Origin: Arsenicicoccus cauae
GTDB lineage: Bacteria > Actinomycetota > Actinomycetes > Actinomycetales > Dermatophilaceae
Direction of reading: 5' to 3'
Assembly (NCBI RefSeq): GCF_009707125.1
Contig: NZ_WLVL01000040.1
Span: 124,001 to 188,000, forward strand
Length of the DNA: 64,000 nt
The first letter of the stretch is position 1, and every line of letters starts with the position of its first letter. A model generated the notes under the pieces. The model was not told the DNA's origin. It did no database searches and saw only the letters and a program-made list of their open reading frames with translations. The translations under genes and the position numbers were made by a program. Shown piece by piece: positions 61,534 to 64,000 of this stretch.

Positions 61534-61937
61534 TGCGCACCGCCGTCAAGCTGTTCACGATCCTCGGCTTCTTCTTCCTGCCGGTCGGGATCATCTACGG
61601 CTTCGTGACTAGCTGGTCCGAGCCCGTCGGCGTCGTGGCGCTGCTGCTGCTGGTCCCCGAGATGTGGATGTCGGCCTTCTACATCAACGCCACGGCCAAG
61701 CGCCTCCCCGGGGTCGGCCCCGAGGACAACCCGCGCGGGGAGATCGCCGACGCCGAGGGGGACTACGGCTTCTTCGCGCCCCGGTCCTGGTGGCCGATCC
61801 TGCTGGCGGGTGCCGCGGCCCTGATGTTCATGGGGTTCGCCGTCGGCTGGTGGTTCTTCATCCTGGCTACGGGCCTGGGCATCATCGGGCTGATCGGTTG
61901 GGTGTTCGAGTTCTTCCACGGGGAGCACGCGGTCTGA
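61533..61937 (+). CDS. ctaF: Cytochrome c oxidase subunit IV, actinobacterial type
   Basis: A 134-residue four-helix membrane protein, the small actinobacterial subunit encoded after cta[20 protein letters not shown] starts the first helix. A conserved middle loop reads EDNPRGEIADAEGDYGFF, and the C-terminus is FEFFHGEHAV. The ATG shares a base with the ctaD stop, and a strong hairpin follows. Confidence 0.96.
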   Translation: MRTAVKLFTILGFFFLPVGIIYGFVTSWSEPVGVVALLLLVPEMWMSAFYINATAKRLPGVGPEDNPRGEIADAEGDYGFFAPRSWWPILLAGAAALMFMGFAVGWWFFILATGLGIIGLIGWVFEFFHGEHAV

Positions 61938-61957
61938 CGCCGCCGGTGCAACCTGGC

Positions 61958-61988
61958 GGGCCCCGGGGACGTCCTGTCCCCGGGGCCC
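61958..61988 (+). terminator. Terminator after the cta operon
   Basis: GGGCCCCGGGGAC pairs perfectly with GTCCCCGGGGCCC over 13 bp with a 5-base loop, 20 bases after the ctaF stop. The rest of the gap to 62142 shows no further gene. Confidence 0.8.
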
Positions 61989-62142
61989 GTTCGCGCACCC
62001 CGGCAACCGGCCACCGGCCACCGGCAGGCGGCCTCCCGGCCGAGCGCCGGGCTGCGCGGACACGCCACAGCTCGACCATGATCCAGGCAGCCCGATCGGT
62101 CCTGGAGGAGGACCCAGGGCGCTCACGCAGGGGGGGGAACGC

Positions 62143-63391
62143 TTGACCCGAACGACGCAGACCAGCAGGACCGCCACGCTGGCGGTGAGCCTGGCAGTGA
62201 TGACGGGGGCCACGACGGCCCTGGCGGGCTGCTCCCGCGCCCAGTCGGGGGCGGGGGAGGCCCGCAGGACGGACGGCAGCCCCGAGCGCCTCACGGAGCG
62301 CTGTGGCCCCCTCCACGACCACGCCCGCCGGGGTTGCCCCGGTCAAGGTGACGGTGACCCCCGCGGACGGCGCCCGCGGGGTCGAGCCCGCCGCCTCCGT
62401 GACCGTCTCCGCCACCGGCGGTCAGGTCCGGGACGTCGTCGTGACCGACCGGTCCGGGGCTCACGTCCCGGGGACGGTCAAGGACGGCGCCTGGACCCCG
62501 CAGCGTCGTCTGGGGCTCGACTCGACCTATTCGGTGCGCTCGGTCGTCAGCCTCTCCGACGGGACCTCTCAAACGGCGTCGTCGTCCTTCCGGACGCTCA
62601 AGCCGGCGACCACCGCGAAGTACACGCTCCTGCCCTCCGACGACACGGTGGGAGTCGGCATGCCGGCGATCGTGCAGCTCGCCTCCGCCGTCAAGACCCC
62701 GCAGCAGCGCGCCGAGGTCGAGCGCAACGTGGAGATCACCACCGTGCCGGCCGTGGAGGGGTCCTGGGGCTGGCTCGACGACCGCCAGCTGATGTGGCGC
62801 CCCAAGGACTACTAGAAGCCGGGCACGCGAGTCACCGTCAACGCCCGGCTCGCGGGCGTGCAGACCGGGGCGGGCAAGTACCTCGTCCGGGACGACACCC
62901 GCTCGTTCACCATCGGCCGGTCGCAGGTCAGCACCGTCGACATGAGGACGCACCACATGGCCGTCGTCCGGGACGGCGAGCAGATCAACAACATCCCGGT
63001 GACGACCGGCAAGCCGGGGTTCACCACCCGCTCGGGCACCAAGGTGATCATGGAGAAGGTCGGCGCGATGACCATGGACTCCGAGACGGTCGGCATCCCC
63101 AAGGGCAGCCCCGAGTACTACAAGCTCGACACGAGGTGGAACATGCGGATCACGTGGACCGGGGAGTTCCTCCACGCCGCACCCTGGTCGCAGTGGGCCC
63201 AGGGCAGGCGCAACGTCTCGCACGGCTGCACCAACATGGGCCTCGACGATGCCCGCTGGATGTTCGAGAGCTCCATGGTCGGCGACGTCGTGCGGTTCAC
63301 GGGCTCGGACCGACCCTTCGAGCCCACAGAGGGCATCGGGGTGTGGCAGTACTCCTGGCCGCAGTGGCAGCAGCAGAGCGCCCTTCGCTGA
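62143..63391 (+). pseudogene. L,D-transpeptidase lipoprotein gene disrupted by a frameshift and an amber codon
   Basis: Three segments join into one IgD/YkuD-type L,D-transpeptidase, a peptidoglycan 3-3 crosslinking enzyme. TTG 62143, behind a GGGGGGGA site, encodes a lipoprotein signal with lipobox LAGC. An extra C in the CCCC run near 62280-62284 shifts the frame. Removing one C restores a smooth Ser/Pro/Thr linker into APVKVTVTPADGARGV. The Ig-like part ends at TAG 62813-62815, where family sense would be Trp (RPKDY-stop-KPGT). The same frame continues to the catalytic domain with SHGCTNM at about 63220. The 3' part might restart internally but would lack export. Confidence 0.85.
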
Positions 63392-63410
63392 CGACCGGGA
63401 GCGGGGGCGC

Positions 63411-63764
63411 TCAGCCCCACCCCATCGCGTGCAGCCGTTCGTCGTCGATCCCGAAGTGGTGAGCGATCTCGTGCACCACGGTGACGGTCACCTCGTTGCG
63501 CAGGTGGTCCAGGTCGTCGCACATGCGGCTCAGGGGACCGCGATAGAGGTAGATGCGGTCCGGCAGCAGCGCCTCGGCGCCCCAGCCGCGCTCGGTGAGG
63601 GGAGTCCCCTCGTAGAGCCCCAGTAGGTCGCCGAGCTCCTCGGGGGGTTCGTCCTCCACGAGGAAGACCACGTTGTCCAGCAGGTCCATCAGGGCCACGG
63701 GCACCTCGTCGAGGGCAGCTCCGACGGCGTCGTCGAAGGTCGCGTCGTCCACGAGAACCGGCAT
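63411..63764 (-). CDS. Metallopeptidase family protein (zincin-like, minimal)
   Basis: A 117-residue protein of the small zincin-like family common in actinobacteria. The zinc site is VVHEIAHHFGIDDERL, and the family N-terminus (FDDAVGAALDEVPVAL, EDEPPEELGDLLGLYEG) and LLPDRIYLYRGPL are present. A CAGGCT box six bases before the ATG suggests a leaderless transcript. It is downstream of qcrB on the same strand, beyond a strong terminator. Confidence 0.88.
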   Translation of the reverse strand: MPVLVDDATFDDAVGAALDEVPVALMDLLDNVVFLVEDEPPEELGDLLGLYEGTPLTERGWGAEALLPDRIYLYRGPLSRMCDDLDHLRNEVTVTVVHEIAHHFGIDDERLHAMGWG

Positions 63765-63803
63765 GCCCCCAGCCTGCCACGTCGGCCCGGACAGGGCAGG
63801 AAC

Positions 63804-63845
63804 GCGGCACGGGCGCCCTCCCGAGAGGGGAGACGCCCGTGCCGC
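63804..63845 (-). terminator. Terminator after qcrB
   Basis: GCGGCACGGGCG and CGCCCGTGCCGC form a perfect 12-bp stem, and the loop holds a second small pairing (CCCTC/GAGGGG-like). It starts 17 bases after the qcrB stop on the minus strand. Confidence 0.8.
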
Positions 63846-63862
63846 GGCGGAGCCGAGGAAGG

Positions 63863-64000
63863 TCAGCTGCGCTCGACCTCGACGGGCCGGTGACCATCGA
63901 TCGCCTCGTGGCCATGGCCGTCGTGGTGCGCGGCAGCGAGGTCGCGCGGGGTGACGGGCGGGATGTCGTCCTCGAAGAAGAAGCGCGACAGCCGAGCACG
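63863..64000 (-). CDS. qcrB: Cytochrome bc1 complex cytochrome b subunit, C-terminal end only
   Basis: The last 45 codons of a minus-strand gene entering from the right edge. RLSRFFFEDDIPPVTPRDLA followed by a His-rich tail (AAHHDGHGHEA) matches the hydrophilic C-terminus of actinobacterial QcrB, which forms a supercomplex with the cytochrome oxidase encoded by ctaC-ctaD-ctaF nearby. The assignment rests on this short segment and on context. Confidence 0.8.
   Translation of the reverse strand, partial: RARLSRFFFEDDIPPVTPRDLAAAHHDGHGHEAIDGHRPVEVERS

Overview
The window is high-GC, densely packed actinobacterial DNA. The gene set fits an actinomycete of the Micrococcales, plausibly Intrasporangiaceae-like: qcrB, ctaC-ctaD-ctaF, DUF3043 and SCO2322-family proteins, an E2 with two lipoyl domains, and -10 boxes of the TANNNT type placed 6-8 bases ahead of start codons. 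The family-level assignment is inference, because no rRNA or other marker lies in the window.

Layout. Positions 1-9.0 kb hold the lipoylation and 2-oxoacid dehydrogenase block: lipA (cut by the left edge), an ASCH protein, lipB, a membrane-anchored protein kinase, a TIGR01777 epimerase, sucB and lpdA. Positions 9.1-14.3 kb hold a secreted zinc metallopeptidase, pepA, gcvT and an EamA transporter. Positions 14.3-20.3 kb form a minus-strand operon for corrinoid or cobalt uptake and nucleotide-loop assembly. It runs cobalamin riboswitch, SCO2322-family surface protein, EcfT, fused double ATPase, S component, cobU, cobS. Positions 20.5-28.8 kb hold a lipoprotein and the first corrin-ring block (cobE-like, cobD, cobQ, cobL, cobM, cbiD, cobK).

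Positions 28.8-35.9 kb form an island that splits the cobalamin genes. Its core is a GAF/Fis-type regulator facing an amidohydrolase-DUF59-alcohol dehydrogenase operon across two palindromic operator-like sites. This trio normally accompanies soluble propane/acetone-type diiron monooxygenases, but no monooxygenase is here. Around it lie remnants of at least four genes: a 5'-3' exonuclease, an ECF sigma factor, a broken hydrophobic protein and a DUF222/HNH protein.

Positions 35.9-51.4 kb return to cobalamin: cobIJ, cobH and cobG on the minus strand, then a second cobalamin riboswitch and cobN, a fused ChlI/ChlD-type chelatase, cobO, cobB, cobC, a bluB-cobT fusion and cobA on the plus strand. 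Together the window encodes most of the route from uroporphyrinogen III to cobalamin. It carries aerobic markers (cobG, cobN) but cbiD in place of cobF. No corrin reductase, threonine kinase or alpha-ribazole phosphatase was seen.

Positions 51.4-64.0 kb are core genes: a serine hydrolase, a methyltransferase, DUF3043, def, a glycerate kinase, erpA, a PfkB kinase, aat, ctaC-ctaD-ctaF, an L,D-transpeptidase gene disrupted by a frameshift and an amber codon, a small zinc metallopeptidase, and the end of qcrB at the right edge.
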